Assembly (NCBI RefSeq): GCF_000497045.1
Contig: NW_015961951.1
Span: 310,001-374,000, forward strand
Direction: 5' to 3'
DNA: 64,000 nt
Source of the DNA: Kalmanozyma brasiliensis GHG001
Taxonomy: Eukaryota; Basidiomycota; Ustilaginomycetes; Ustilaginales
Shown piece by piece: positions 49,402 through 58,920 of the stretch. The position numbers and the translations under genes were made by a program. The notes below the pieces were generated by a model. That model was not told where the DNA came from. It worked only from the letters and a program-made list of their open reading frames with translations, and did not search any database. How positions within the stretch are numbered: the first letter of the stretch is position 1; each line of letters opens with the position of its first letter.

Positions 49402-52400
49402 TTAGGCACCGCCAAAGGTACTAGAGGCAATCGAAGCGTCGTCGTCGTCGTCGCTCTGCTCCGCGTCTTGGGTGCGAAAATCTCGCTCGTCGTCCTCATC
49501 GGCCAGATAGATGCTCGCCGAGAGAGGGCTCACCGTTAACGGCAGAGAGATGGTCGTCTCCTGCCCGTACTCCTGAGATGGTCTGAAGGACGGAGTCGCG
49601 GAAGGCTCCGGGGTGGGCGGCTGAGCGACGATGGTTGGGACTGTGGTGTGGCTGTCGGATCGCAGCTCCGTGCCGAAGAGCTTAACTGTTCGAATGCTGC
49701 GTACGTTCCCACATTCCTGTGTTCCCGGTGCAAGGCGATTGGAGCTAGACAAACGCACCTGTCCGGCCTGCGGGGCTGGGCTGGAGGAACGACGACGCTG
49801 GTCGACTTGAGAATAAAACTGCTGCCGGAGACGCTGCCTTCTCGGCATCGAAGCTTCGCCCACGGTGCCAAAGTCTTCTGCGTCAGATTCGCCTTGAAGC
49901 TTTGTGAGCTCCTCTCTGGCTTCACACTCTCGAGCATACTGGTAAGTGTGCGCCTGATTGATGCAGCTCTGACGCTTCTCCGCAAGAATGGGTCCTTCGT
50001 ATGTCCAAAAGCCAGACTCTATCGAGCTGTGAACGTCGTAATGCCGCTGAGAAGCGGACTCGTCAGCCGCGTTCATGTGGCAGTAGAATCCCCGAATGGG
50101 TAGAGCGTGCGATGAGATGAGCGAGTCCAGCACTAACTGAGCGCTCGGCGATGTTCTTGGCGCTTGATTGCTGTCGCTGATCGTGTCGAGAGTCAGGTCA
50201 GTCTCGAAGCCTGGTCGGCGCTTCCGGGCCGCTGCTTCGTCTCGAGACTTCGGAAAACGCCAGGCAGAAAGAGAGCTCGGCTTGGTATCCCCGACGCGGT
50301 CTCGCGAGAACGGCGAGAACGCCCATCCCAAGGATTTTGTTCCAGCTTTTGGCTCTTCCTCGCTCAGACTCGCTGGGCGGAAAGTCGATGCCGGCGAGGT
50401 CACCGTATCCGACGCGTGCGAGATATCAGGCTTCGATCCATCCGGGACGGCGCAAGCTTTGCGACCCTGTCCAGATACATTGGTGGAGGAAGACGAACGG
50501 AAAAGTCGTACTGCAGCCGCGACGTGAGCCGCGATCTTGTCGGCTGTTGCGCATTCGTTGGGGTGCTGGTCCTTGTGGAGATTCGCCTTCGACCTCGCAT
50601 GTTGTCTCGGTGAGGAAAAAGCCGGTACGCATACGTATGCGCTTCGAGCATTGTTCCAGACCGATTCCTGATCGTCGCCAATGATGGAGTTTCTTGCCGA
50701 ACCAGCAGACGATTGGTGCGAAGTGTTTGATTGCCGTTCGGAGGCATGTTTGCTAAGCAAGCCGCTTGTGTAGGTCTCGCTTGTCTCCTTGCTAGCCGAA
50801 TTGATGAGCGCCCGCGAAGAATTTTGATGCTTCAGCTCCGGGACAACCTTGGTCCGTCCACTCGCTACTCGATGAGACTGAACAGAGTCTCTCCTCGAGG
50901 TCTCCCTTCCGGCGCCTTGAAGCTGGCTGTGCGAGACGCCTGCATGACATTCGACGTCTACCTCGGGTCGATGCTCAGGAAGTGTGAGAGAGGCAAGCAT
51001 CGTTGCTAGCTTTACTTGAGATGCGGGGAAGAGCAGGAAAGGTGCGAAAAGATTAAGACAATTGATGTAGTAGAGGACCGTGAAGCTCACTGCCGAGACC
51101 ATCGTGGCCACGCCTTGCTTCGAGCTGGCTACTTGAGGATCGTTCGGATAGTCGCGAGTGAAGACACAGAGCAAATAGACCTGTTGTGTGGCACAGGTCA
51201 TCAGCATCAAAGTTCGGGAACGGGTCAGTGGTCCGTAGTGACCTGTCTCGCGCCAGAGCAGCAGTTTGAGGGTACTTACTGAGTGGGTCCCGAAGACGAA
51301 GCACTGAAGCATGATCATGACGTGGTCGATGATGCAATTGAAGAGGAAACGGCAGACAGCGGCATAGCCTTCGTTGCTGGCAAGATCTCCATGCAGCGTA
51401 TCCAGATCCCATGGGGCCGGGCATGAGTCCCTACGTGTTCGTGGCCCCAGACGCAGCCTCGTGGCGTCAATGTCGCCCAAAGAAGCCGCACGAACATCTT
51501 GATGCACAGGAAAGACGCCGTAACTTTCTTGCTTCGATCCCTTCCTATCTCGGGAGGAGAGGCCTTGAGTTGGCTTCTCGGTGAGCAGATTGCCAACCTG
51601 AACGCTCCGTGTGGGGAATGAAGCCGGTCTGGCATGGAAGACTGAGTGTGATCGGCCGTGAGTGTCGCCGACCTCGTAGGCGAGCGATTCGGGCGTCGAG
51701 GAGCGCGAAGCTGGCTGCGAATCGTCGGCAGGAGGAGAGGGAAGAGGTCCAGTTGGTGCGGGCGTTGGAGGAGGCGTTCTGATCATCCCGTAAGGAGGTA
51801 GGCTGAATCGGTGATGGTGTGTTATAGACCATGGAGAGGTCGGGGTCGGGGTCTGTGGTGCTCCCAGAGGCATGGTGAATCGTGCTGCGACCGACGGCAA
51901 CGCCGCCACCGTAGGAAAGTCCATCGGCGCGGCATCTTTGTCTACGTAATGTGACGACGGAGACTTTCGCAGCTGAGCCAGCTCTTTAGCTACCCTCCTG
52001 GATAGCAAGACGAGAATGACCAGATAGCCCAGAGCAAGAGTATATCCGTTCAAGACGACGAGTACGTGTATGCACTGCTGCCACTTTTTGCAGCACAGTG
52101 ACTCTTTGTACGCCTCCTTGACTATGTTGAGCAGCAATATTCTCGCGGTCTCGTCGACCCGAGGAATGCCATAGTTGAGAAGTTCGTCGAATCCAGGAAG
52201 AAGAGCGAATCCTTCATGGACACCTACGCGGAAAGCGTTAATCCTGCTCAGACTCGATGCAATGCTGAATTTGCAGGTGAGACCAATTACGACCGCACCT
52301 ACGTAGTAGAGGACGACGGTGCTGTTCCACATCCAAGGAGGGACGTTGGGAAGGAGTAGAGCGATGTAGCCGATCGCTGCGAAATAAGCGGTCGAGTAGA

Positions 52401-52989
52401 TGGCAAACAGCATGAAGGTGTCGAGTAAGGCTGGTTCGAGAAGCGGAGGAGCTGCGAATGCTCCGCGCGCGAGGTAGCTCTCGATGACCTGGAGACAGAG
52501 CAGGATGACATATGCGCTGGTAAAGAGAAGGTGACAATTGACGCAAGAGGCCGTGATGAAACGACCCATACGCATGTGGTCGCTTGTTTGGAGCTTGCCC
52601 GGGGAGGTTGTCGTCGAGCCTAGTCGTATGGCCTGTTCGCCGCGCTTCTGTGCTTCTGCAGGCTTTTTCGAAGAGAGCGTTCGTTTGACTCGGTACGGTC
52701 GATGTTCGAGCTTGAACAGCCAGAAGGGAGTCGGACTCTTATGAGATCGGTAGGTCCGCAGAGCCAGCGTAACCGAGAAGAAACAAAACAGGTTGATTGC
52801 GTTGAGGGTCCACGTGAGCTGCCAGTAGCCCTTGGGGTAGATTTTGAGCGCGAGGGCGTCAACAAACGTCAACATTTCGCGAGCGGAAGCGTTGGCGGCG
52901 AGTGGAAAGCCAGGCGCATCTGGACTCAACTTGCGCAGCACCTGCGCAATGTCTGGCAGAGCATCCGGAAGCGACGTGGGAACGTCCAT
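49402..52989 (-). CDS. Unknown multi-pass membrane protein (7-8 TM)
   Basis: Frame of 1195 residues from ATG 52989 (the longer frame begins with TTG at 53079). Hydrophobic segments sit at about 58-78, 144-171, 188-213, 222-245 and 306-330, then a 200-residue Ser/Pro-rich loop, then 551-568, 588-612 and 621-650. After that comes a 540-residue disordered, Ser-rich tail ending in acidic DEDDERDF and SDDDDD patches. I recognise no signature; the layout is like large fungal receptors or transporters with long cytoplasmic parts. A phase-0, 99-nt segment at 51279-51181 has good splice sites and covers residues 571-603. If it is spliced out, the sixth and seventh segments would fuse and the count would fall to seven. 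Function unknown. Confidence 0.75.
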   Translation of the reverse strand: MDVPTSLPDALPDIAQVLRKLSPDAPGFPLAANASAREMLTFVDALALKIYPKGYWQLTWTLNAINLFCFFSVTLALRTYRSHKSPTPFWLFKLEHRPYRVKRTLSSKKPAEAQKRGEQAIRLGSTTTSPGKLQTSDHMRMGRFITASCVNCHLLFTSAYVILLCLQVIESYLARGAFAAPPLLEPALLDTFMLFAIYSTAYFAAIGYIALLLPNVPPWMWNSTVVLYYVGAVVIGLTCKFSIASSLSRINAFRVGVHEGFALLPGFDELLNYGIPRVDETARILLLNIVKEAYKESLCCKKWQQCIHVLVVLNGYTLALGYLVILVLLSRRVAKELAQLRKSPSSHYVDKDAAPMDFPTVAALPSVAARFTMPLGAPQTPTPTSPWSITHHHRFSLPPYGMIRTPPPTPAPTGPLPSPPADDSQPASRSSTPESLAYEVGDTHGRSHSVFHARPASFPTRSVQVGNLLTEKPTQGLSSRDRKGSKQESYGVFPVHQDVRAASLGDIDATRLRLGPRTRRDSCPAPWDLDTLHGDLASNEGYAAVCRFLFNCIIDHVMIMLQCFVFGTHSVSTLKLLLWRETGHYGPLTRSRTLMLMTCATQQVYLLCVFTRDYPNDPQVASSKQGVATMVSAVSFTVLYYINCLNLFAPFLLFPASQVKLATMLASLTLPEHRPEVDVECHAGVSHSQLQGAGRETSRRDSVQSHRVASGRTKVVPELKHQNSSRALINSASKETSETYTSGLLSKHASERQSNTSHQSSAGSARNSIIGDDQESVWNNARSAYVCVPAFSSPRQHARSKANLHKDQHPNECATADKIAAHVAAAVRLFRSSSSTNVSGQGRKACAVPDGSKPDISHASDTVTSPASTFRPASLSEEEPKAGTKSLGWAFSPFSRDRVGDTKPSSLSAWRFPKSRDEAAARKRRPGFETDLTLDTISDSNQAPRTSPSAQLVLDSLISSHALPIRGFYCHMNAADESASQRHYDVHSSIESGFWTYEGPILAEKRQSCINQAHTYQYARECEAREELTKLQGESDAEDFGTVGEASMPRRQRLRQQFYSQVDQRRRSSSPAPQAGQVRLSSSNRLAPGTQECGNVRSIRTVKLFGTELRSDSHTTVPTIVAQPPTPEPSATPSFRPSQEYGQETTISLPLTVSPLSASIYLADEDDERDFRTQDAEQSDDDDDASIASSTFGGA
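51181..51279 (-). other. Frame-preserving intron-like segment in the TM gene
   Basis: On minus the segment starts CAGTAAGTACC (donor GTAAGT), has a possible branch word GCTGATG, and ends CACAACAG before GTC. Its length, 99 nt, is 33 codons with phase-0 ends and no stop. It encodes LKLLLWRETGHYGPL and then much of a hydrophobic helix. Either reading keeps the downstream frame. Confidence 0.45.
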
Positions 52990-54457
52990 TGTGGCCGAAA
53001 GGTTCAGTGAGGGATGAACAGGAGAAAAAGAAGGTCGAGGGACGAAGGCTGGGGAGCAGTGATGATCCTCCGCTGTCAAGATGGGGAAGGTGTAAGGACA
53101 GTGCAGGCCAGGAGGGACGGTGAAGAGATCAAGCGGGCAAGGTGGATATCGCCTCGAGAGTAGCCACCTTATGTACGATGCTGCTTAGCGTTGAGCTAAA
53201 GCTGCCGCTCTGGAGGCTCGGGTCAAGAGTCGAGCGCTCTCCTGGCTCTTATTGTTTCGAAAGCAGGCTGCGACATGTGATCAACGCTAAGACTCGAGAG
53301 ATTGCGATGCCCGAAGGATCACGTACGAGGGGGACCAGAGCGGGATTTTGCGTTGGGTGAAAGGTCGGAACCTGATAGCGGTGTCTCGAGCTTTCGTGAG
53401 AGCGCGCCCTGACATGTAAGAGTCGGACACTTCGGCAGATCCATCATGGCTCGTACGCAGAAGGGAAGAGGGCGACACGTTTCGAGGGGAAAGAGACCCG
53501 AGGTGGTGGTCTAAGCAGAAGATCTGACCATGCGACAGGCCCATGCCGGCAGGACGGGGCCTCGATTTCATTTCCCGGAACCGCCTACTGAAAGCGACGA
53601 ACACGGGGCCAGTGGACGCACTGTGTACAATGGATGCGAAAGCTGTGTCAGCTTAGATGTCCCTTGATACCGATATGGTCTAGAACATAGCTACGCCCAC
53701 TGTGTGCTGTTACTTGACATGTTTCAGACCTGTGACTTCATAAAAGCATTGGCCGGAGCAGCTAAAGCTAAGTTATGGCAAGGGTCAAAGCTTGCTTGCG
53801 GGGCAATACTCCTGACCACGCCGTTGTGTGACCTGCAAGATTTGCATCTATGGTTCTTTCACAATGTCCTCTTTCTGGTCTCAGGCGAAACTTTTCAGCC
53901 CGTTACGATCTACGCCAAGGGGGCCATGAGCAGTCGAACAAGGCAACGGCGATCAGGGCGTAGGGCATCTTCGCGCTAGCGCCACAAACAGACGTGTTCG
54001 GTCTGCAACAGAGCTCGCCGCTGCACCTTGCCAATTCGGTCCCATTGCGGCCAACAAATGTGCGCTTTCACTGCCCCCTGCCGATGCTCTATGACCGCTC
54101 ATATAATAGTATCGCGTTGTACCGTCATGGTCACTATCACATGAACATGCATACATGTCTGAGGAGGTGCGTGCGGTCACTTCATATTGGACACGGATCG
54201 TGCTTGAGCGAGTCTGCACTAGTCCTCTTTCCAGTGCGTCTGGCCTGCACCCCCAGCTCGTCCTGCGACATTGGGGCACTTTGACCCCCCGAGAGACTGC
54301 AGAACGCCGATCAGACGCTCGCGCTGAACGCATTGCTCACCACCATGAACCTGCCGTCATTTCTCAGTCACGCAATCAGATTCTTCGCAAAGAAGAGGGG
54401 GGAACAAAGCAACTTCGAAAACGTCTCGATTCCTGTCATCCTATCTACATGGTGACT
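52990..54457. other. Intergenic region upstream of the TM-protein gene
   Basis: 1.47 kb between the TM-protein start and the glutaredoxin stop, both on minus. It contains leader sequence near 53000-53100 and several short open frames without domains. Base composition varies, with A/T-richer parts at 53640-53780. No RNA gene recognised. Confidence 0.5.
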
Positions 54458-54842
54458 TTACTTGACGAGCTGTTGGAGCTTTCCGCTCTTCTGGGCGTCA
54501 AGCAAGTCGGAGCAGCCACCGAGATGCTTCTGGTTGATGAAGATGTTGGGGACGGTTCGCTGGCTGGTCTTTTCCTGGAGGTAAGCCTGTGCACCACACA
54601 GATTGTAACACTTTCTCTGTCAGCTTCATCATCTTCTTTGCTTCCAAATCGGGAATGCTTACCTGGATGTCGGAGCCTTCGGAGCCCATGGTGTCGAGTT
54701 CGAGGATGCCGACCTTGGACTTGTCCAGGCCGAGCTTGTCGATGACACTCTTGGCCTGACTGCAGTAAGGGCAGTAGCTCTTGCTGAACACAGCAACGAG
54801 GTGCTCCGAGATGAGCTTCTCAGCGGCTTGCTTGGCGGCCAT
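54458..54842 (-). CDS. GRX1: Dithiol glutaredoxin
   Basis: Glutathione-dependent thiol-disulfide oxidoreductase. Exons 54842-54663 and 54586-54458; the 76-nt intron has GTAAGC, a GCTGACA branch word and CACAG, phase 0. The product is 102 residues, the normal class I length. The active site is CPYC at 24-27 ([16 protein letters not shown]). [18 protein letters not shown] provides the cis-proline TVP and the GG-C-D glutathione site. The frame is open for about 95 codons upstream of the ATG, but with no other ATG, and probable splice sites (donor at 55063, acceptor ending 54917) suggest a 5' UTR intron. Cytosolic location is the simplest reading; a longer organelle form cannot be excluded. Confidence 0.94.
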
Positions 54843-55422
54843 CTTGCGCGAGTCGTCGAGTTGAGTCCAGGCGGGTTTGCTGCCGAGGACGGAAGATGCG
54901 ATGGAAAGTGCGGAACCTATGGTTGCAAATCGAAACACACCTATGAACGATAGATGTGTGAAGCGGTTATGAACGTGGTGGATGATCGACAGGAAAAAGG
55001 AAGAGATGGAGCTTAGACCAAGAAGTGACGTTGACGGATCACCGAAAAGCCGGTGTTGCTTACCGCGCCTTTTCTGCAATGTGGAGGCGCGTGCCCTACA
55101 CTGCTCTGGTGCCTGAGAATCCCACACTCAGCCGGCCGGCTTAATTCCGCTCTTGCACCATCACTCCTTATAATCCATTCAACGTCAGCCGCCGCCCACT
55201 CACAGCCATTCGTGTTATCGTGTACAGAATGCGATGGATTGGAAAGGAACAAGACTAACGAGAATGCTGATAATGAAAAGAAACCAAGATACAGAGATGC
55301 TACTCGAGCATCTGATGATAGGGGAAAAGAGCTGCGAGATCGTGTGTTGCAGTCAAAGGGTATGTTGATGGCCACAAGGAAACCGTCCTCATCGTCGTGG
55401 CATCTCTATTCGATCTAGGGGA
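54843..55422. promoter_or_regulatory. Glutaredoxin leader and promoter
   Basis: 580 bases between the glutaredoxin ATG and the stop of the LON-RING gene. A possible 147-nt leader intron lies at 55063-54917 on minus (GCG|GTAAGC ... ACCATAG). Upstream ATGs near 55175-55145 open only very short frames. Confidence 0.4.
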
Positions 55423-58400
55423 TCAGGAGACAGTGCATCCGCTGTTGAACCACCAGCTCTGTCGGAGCTGTTCGATCCAGTGCACCACCAGACACAGTCG
55501 AAGTCGGCGACTGCGGATGGGGAGCAGCTTAGCCTTTTCGTGCTCGTCGATGGGCATCACGAGCGCCATCCAGTATCCGAGCCTTTCGACTTCGTCAGCA
55601 CTGGGCATGGGACCGTAGGTGTGGTTGAGACGGGACAGCAGCCACGGTGCTGAGCCAGAGCGGAGAGTCTCGATGAAGGTGGTGCAAATGTCGGTGAGCT
55701 CCTCAATTGATGGCTCCGCAGGAACAGGCTTGAACGGGAGCAAGCCGGCTTCATCCGCATTGTCGTCATCGTTATCATGCTCGACGCGCTCAGCGCTGCT
55801 GCGGGAAGCAGTCGTGCCGCTGGCCTGCATAGGCTGCGCTTCTGATTGCTGCTCAGAGCGTGTGTCAGCTGAGCTCGAATTGCGGTAGATGGATAGCGCG
55901 TCGCTCTCAGCCCTAGGCATGTCCGGTCGAGCAGAGACAGCGTCGGATGCCGGCTGTCCTTCCTCGCTGCTGGGCTGCGTTCGCACAGGTGCAGACGAAG
56001 AAGGTGCCATGGGACAGGCTCGCGGGCGTTCGACTGCCTCCGCCGCCTTCTTGCGCTCCAGCTCGGTTCGACGCACAAGCACCGCTCGTTCCAGCTCGGC
56101 CTCTTCCTCGAGCGAGATGTCGTCCACTCGTTCGACGCGCCCGACCGTGTAGCCGTCCAGCGACCCCTTTTCGAGCAGTCGGAAGCGATACGAGCCCACG
56201 GTCTCGAGCATGCTGCGTCCATCGGCGAGCATCTGCACCGACTTGATCTCCAGCATCGTGCCGTACTCTTCTGTGCCGCCGTTGTTCCTGGATGGCAGAA
56301 CCATGCCGAATCGCGGATTGCCGCTCTCGAGGCAACGACGTACCATGAGCCGGTATCGCGGCTCGAAGATGTGCAAAATTGTGGGCATCCCCGGGAACGC
56401 AAGAGTGCAGACAAAGATCGGTGTCGACAATCGAGCTTCGCGCTCCTCCTGCTCGATGGCGGTCTTGCGCTGCTCGTAGAGGCGCTTGAACCCGTAATGA
56501 TGGGGTGCCGATTCGGGATCGTCGTCCACGATGAGACCAGCTCGACGACCTCCACCCATCGACGCGTCTGCGCCTTCGTCGGAGCCTAGAGCGATGGAGA
56601 TGCCTGCGTAGGTGCTCGTAGCCGTCATCTTGGCTTCCTGCGTTGAGTCTGAGTCGATACCGTCATCGTCAGAAAACGTGGCGGTGTCAGAGGTGAGAAT
56701 CTTGAGCAGAGCCGTGTTGGGACGATGATCCTGGAAGAAGGAGAAGTTGGGCATATCCGCTCGGCAAAGTGGGCACCGATCGCCATGGTCGAGACTGCGG
56801 GCAAAGCATGATTTGCAGAAGGTGTGACCGCAGGGCGTTGTGAGAGGATCGTAGAGCAGCAAATAGCAGAGCTGGCACTCCAGCACCTCGACAAGCTCCG
56901 AGTGCAGCGTTGCGACAGACTGGATGAGCGGTTCGCCGTTGACTCCAGTTCGGGAGGACAAGGCTAGACTGTGCTTGGCCTCGATGGCACGACGCTGACT
57001 GTCGATGTCGGTGTCAGCATCGCTGGCAGTGCTGGCTGCGCTGTGGGCTTGAGCAGCACGGCGACGACGCACAGCATCCACCAATGCTTCACGGCCGTTG
57101 GCGCGTTGCAGCGTGGTGCTTGCGGTCGAATCTTCCGTGCTCCAGCCTGAATCCAAGTGACGCAGAGTTGCCTGGTCCGACGGCTCTGCCAGCTCTGCTC
57201 TGGCAACTTTGATGTCTCCGTGAGATCGACTGTCTTTCGAAGACGAGTTGGCGCCCGAGGTGCTCTCGTCACTAGGTCGTCCACGACGGCGCTTCAGATG
57301 AGCTTTGCCGCGCCTGCGACCTGCGTTGCTCGAAACGAGCGGTCGCGAGTAAGCACCTCCGACTCGATCGGGCCAGAAGCGATCGCTGTTCTCCTCTTCG
57401 CTGCCCTCGAAATCAGCGCCGCCCTGCATAGTCCAGCCGGCCGCTTCGTCGTCGACGTAAGCGGCTAGACTGCGAGGTAGGCCGCGATAGGCGGACGATT
57501 CGTGCGCAGTTTCGGTGCTGCTATCCTGATTGCTCCCGGTCGTGGAATTGTCATCCGAGTCCGAGGCGGCGGCACGCACACCTCCGACGGTACCGCTCTC
57601 GAGTTCCGACTCGTTCTGACCGAAGATTCCCATTCCAGCGTGCGACATGCTGGATCGGTGGGAGCGACGAGCGGACAGAGATGCAGAAGCTTGAGCCCGA
57701 GCCCCTTGTCTGCCATGCGTCGCCCTTTGACTGCGCGCGCTCGCTCGTGCTCGAAGGCCGAGTGTAGAAGTTGCGGAGGCATGATGACTCTGGGTTCCGC
57801 GAGCAGTGCTGCCACGCCTGGAAGAATGGCGAGACCTCGAGCTGCTGCCCGACGAGGGTCCGCTGGAGCCAGGCAGACTGCGTCGCTGACGAGGAGGTCG
57901 AGGCAGGGGGGAAGAGGCGTATCGCATCAGGATGGCGACGGCTTTGCTGAGGGTGACGTCGGTGCGAAGCATGTTGCTGGTCGCCAAGGATGGCAGAAGA
58001 GTGGTGGCGGTCTGGTGATGAGCGCTGGCGTTGTTGGGCTCGACACCCTGCGGCGGCACGGCAAAGAGATGTGCTTTGGATCGAGTCTGAGGGCCAATGA
58101 CGGTCAGTCGAAGAGGGTGGTCTGCGACACCCATGACAAAGCCATCGACAGGCGGTGCTCCCGGTCCGATGTCTTGTGAGTCTACCGGAAGCCTTTCTGT
58201 GTAGGTGGGGATGAGACCATATCGAGGCTGATGACCAGCCCAAACGCCGATTCCGCGTCCAACAGCGGAGCGTGGGCAGCCTTGTGCAGGGCAGGGTACG
58301 GTCATGGGGCTAAGAGGAAGACGCGGAGGAAGATGAGTGAGACAAGGAAGTGGCCGCACATCCTCCTCGGAGGGAATGGATCGGGGCAGCACATGATCCT

Positions 58401-58920
58401 TGATACATTGGAGACACGACGAATGGCCGCAAGGCAAGGTCACGGGGTCTTGCACAGGTCGGTGACAGCCTTGGCAAGTGGCGAGGGTCAAGAGGACAGT
58501 GGCAAGTTCGCGTGCGCGTCGGCGTTGCGCAGCAGTTGGCAGACGAAGTTGGACCTGTTGCTGTTGTTGCAAGCGCGACGAGCCGGGCGCTGCTTGTGTG
58601 GCAGACGAGAGTGTCGACGAGGACGTAAGGGCGGCAGCTTGCCTTTCCTGTGCGTGTGTCGCGGATGTCGAGATCTGACCGGCGGCATGTGCAACGTCGC
58701 TCGACGTAGGAGCAGCTTGACCCATCATGCTGAGAGTAGAAGCGGTCGCAGGTGTTGCTGAGGTGGATTGTCGCGGCGATGTCATGTGATGATCGTGAGA
58801 GGTCGGAGAGACGGGGCTCACAATATGGCTGTGACAGCTTGAGCTCGTGGGCGATTGGTCGCCCGAGCTACAGCCGCCACTAAAAGTGTGGTGTGATTGT
58901 TGTGTCGAGGCCGCGCTCAT
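55423..58920 (-). CDS. RING-RING-LON protein (LONRF / CrgA-like ubiquitin ligase)
   Basis: Single exon, 1165 residues, ATG at 58920. Residues 1-140 are Ser/Thr/Gln-rich. A first RING-type finger starts near 148 (CQGCHRPVQDPVTLPCGHSS, then CLQCIKDHV) with a widely spaced second half (CPAQGCPR). About 330-660 are disordered. A second, canonical C3HC4 RING is at about 680-722 (CQLCYLLLYDPLTTPCGHTF, CKSCFARSLDHGDRCPLC). A LON substrate-binding domain starts near 828 (PIFVCTLAFPGMPTILHIFE, PRYRLMVRRC) and continues, with a Ser-rich insertion, to the C-terminus. There is no ATPase or protease domain, so this is not a Lon protease. The same order is seen in animal LONRF proteins and in Mucor CrgA, which represses carotenogenesis and a non-canonical RNA decay route. 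E3 ligase function is inferred. Confidence 0.92.
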   Translation of the reverse strand: MSAASTQQSHHTFSGGCSSGDQSPTSSSCHSHIVSPVSPTSHDHHMTSPRQSTSATPATASTLSMMGQAAPTSSDVAHAAGQISTSATHAQERQAAALTSSSTLSSATQAAPGSSRLQQQQQVQLRLPTAAQRRRARELATVLLTLATCQGCHRPVQDPVTLPCGHSSCLQCIKDHVLPRSIPSEEDVRPLPCLTHLPPRLPLSPMTVPCPAQGCPRSAVGRGIGVWAGHQPRYGLIPTYTERLPVDSQDIGPGAPPVDGFVMGVADHPLRLTVIGPQTRSKAHLFAVPPQGVEPNNASAHHQTATTLLPSLATSNMLRTDVTLSKAVAILMRYASSPLPRPPRQRRSLPGSSGPSSGSSSRSRHSSRRGSTARGTQSHHASATSTLGLRARASARSQRATHGRQGARAQASASLSARRSHRSSMSHAGMGIFGQNESELESGTVGGVRAAASDSDDNSTTGSNQDSSTETAHESSAYRGLPRSLAAYVDDEAAGWTMQGGADFEGSEEENSDRFWPDRVGGAYSRPLVSSNAGRRRGKAHLKRRRGRPSDESTSGANSSSKDSRSHGDIKVARAELAEPSDQATLRHLDSGWSTEDSTASTTLQRANGREALVDAVRRRRAAQAHSAASTASDADTDIDSQRRAIEAKHSLALSSRTGVNGEPLIQSVATLHSELVEVLECQLCYLLLYDPLTTPCGHTFCKSCFARSLDHGDRCPLCRADMPNFSFFQDHRPNTALLKILTSDTATFSDDDGIDSDSTQEAKMTATSTYAGISIALGSDEGADASMGGGRRAGLIVDDDPESAPHHYGFKRLYEQRKTAIEQEEREARLSTPIFVCTLAFPGMPTILHIFEPRYRLMVRRCLESGNPRFGMVLPSRNNGGTEEYGTMLEIKSVQMLADGRSMLETVGSYRFRLLEKGSLDGYTVGRVERVDDISLEEEAELERAVLVRRTELERKKAAEAVERPRACPMAPSSSAPVRTQPSSEEGQPASDAVSARPDMPRAESDALSIYRNSSSADTRSEQQSEAQPMQASGTTASRSSAERVEHDNDDDNADEAGLLPFKPVPAEPSIEELTDICTTFIETLRSGSAPWLLSRLNHTYGPMPSADEVERLGYWMALVMPIDEHEKAKLLPIRSRRLRLCLVVHWIEQLRQSWWFNSGCTVS

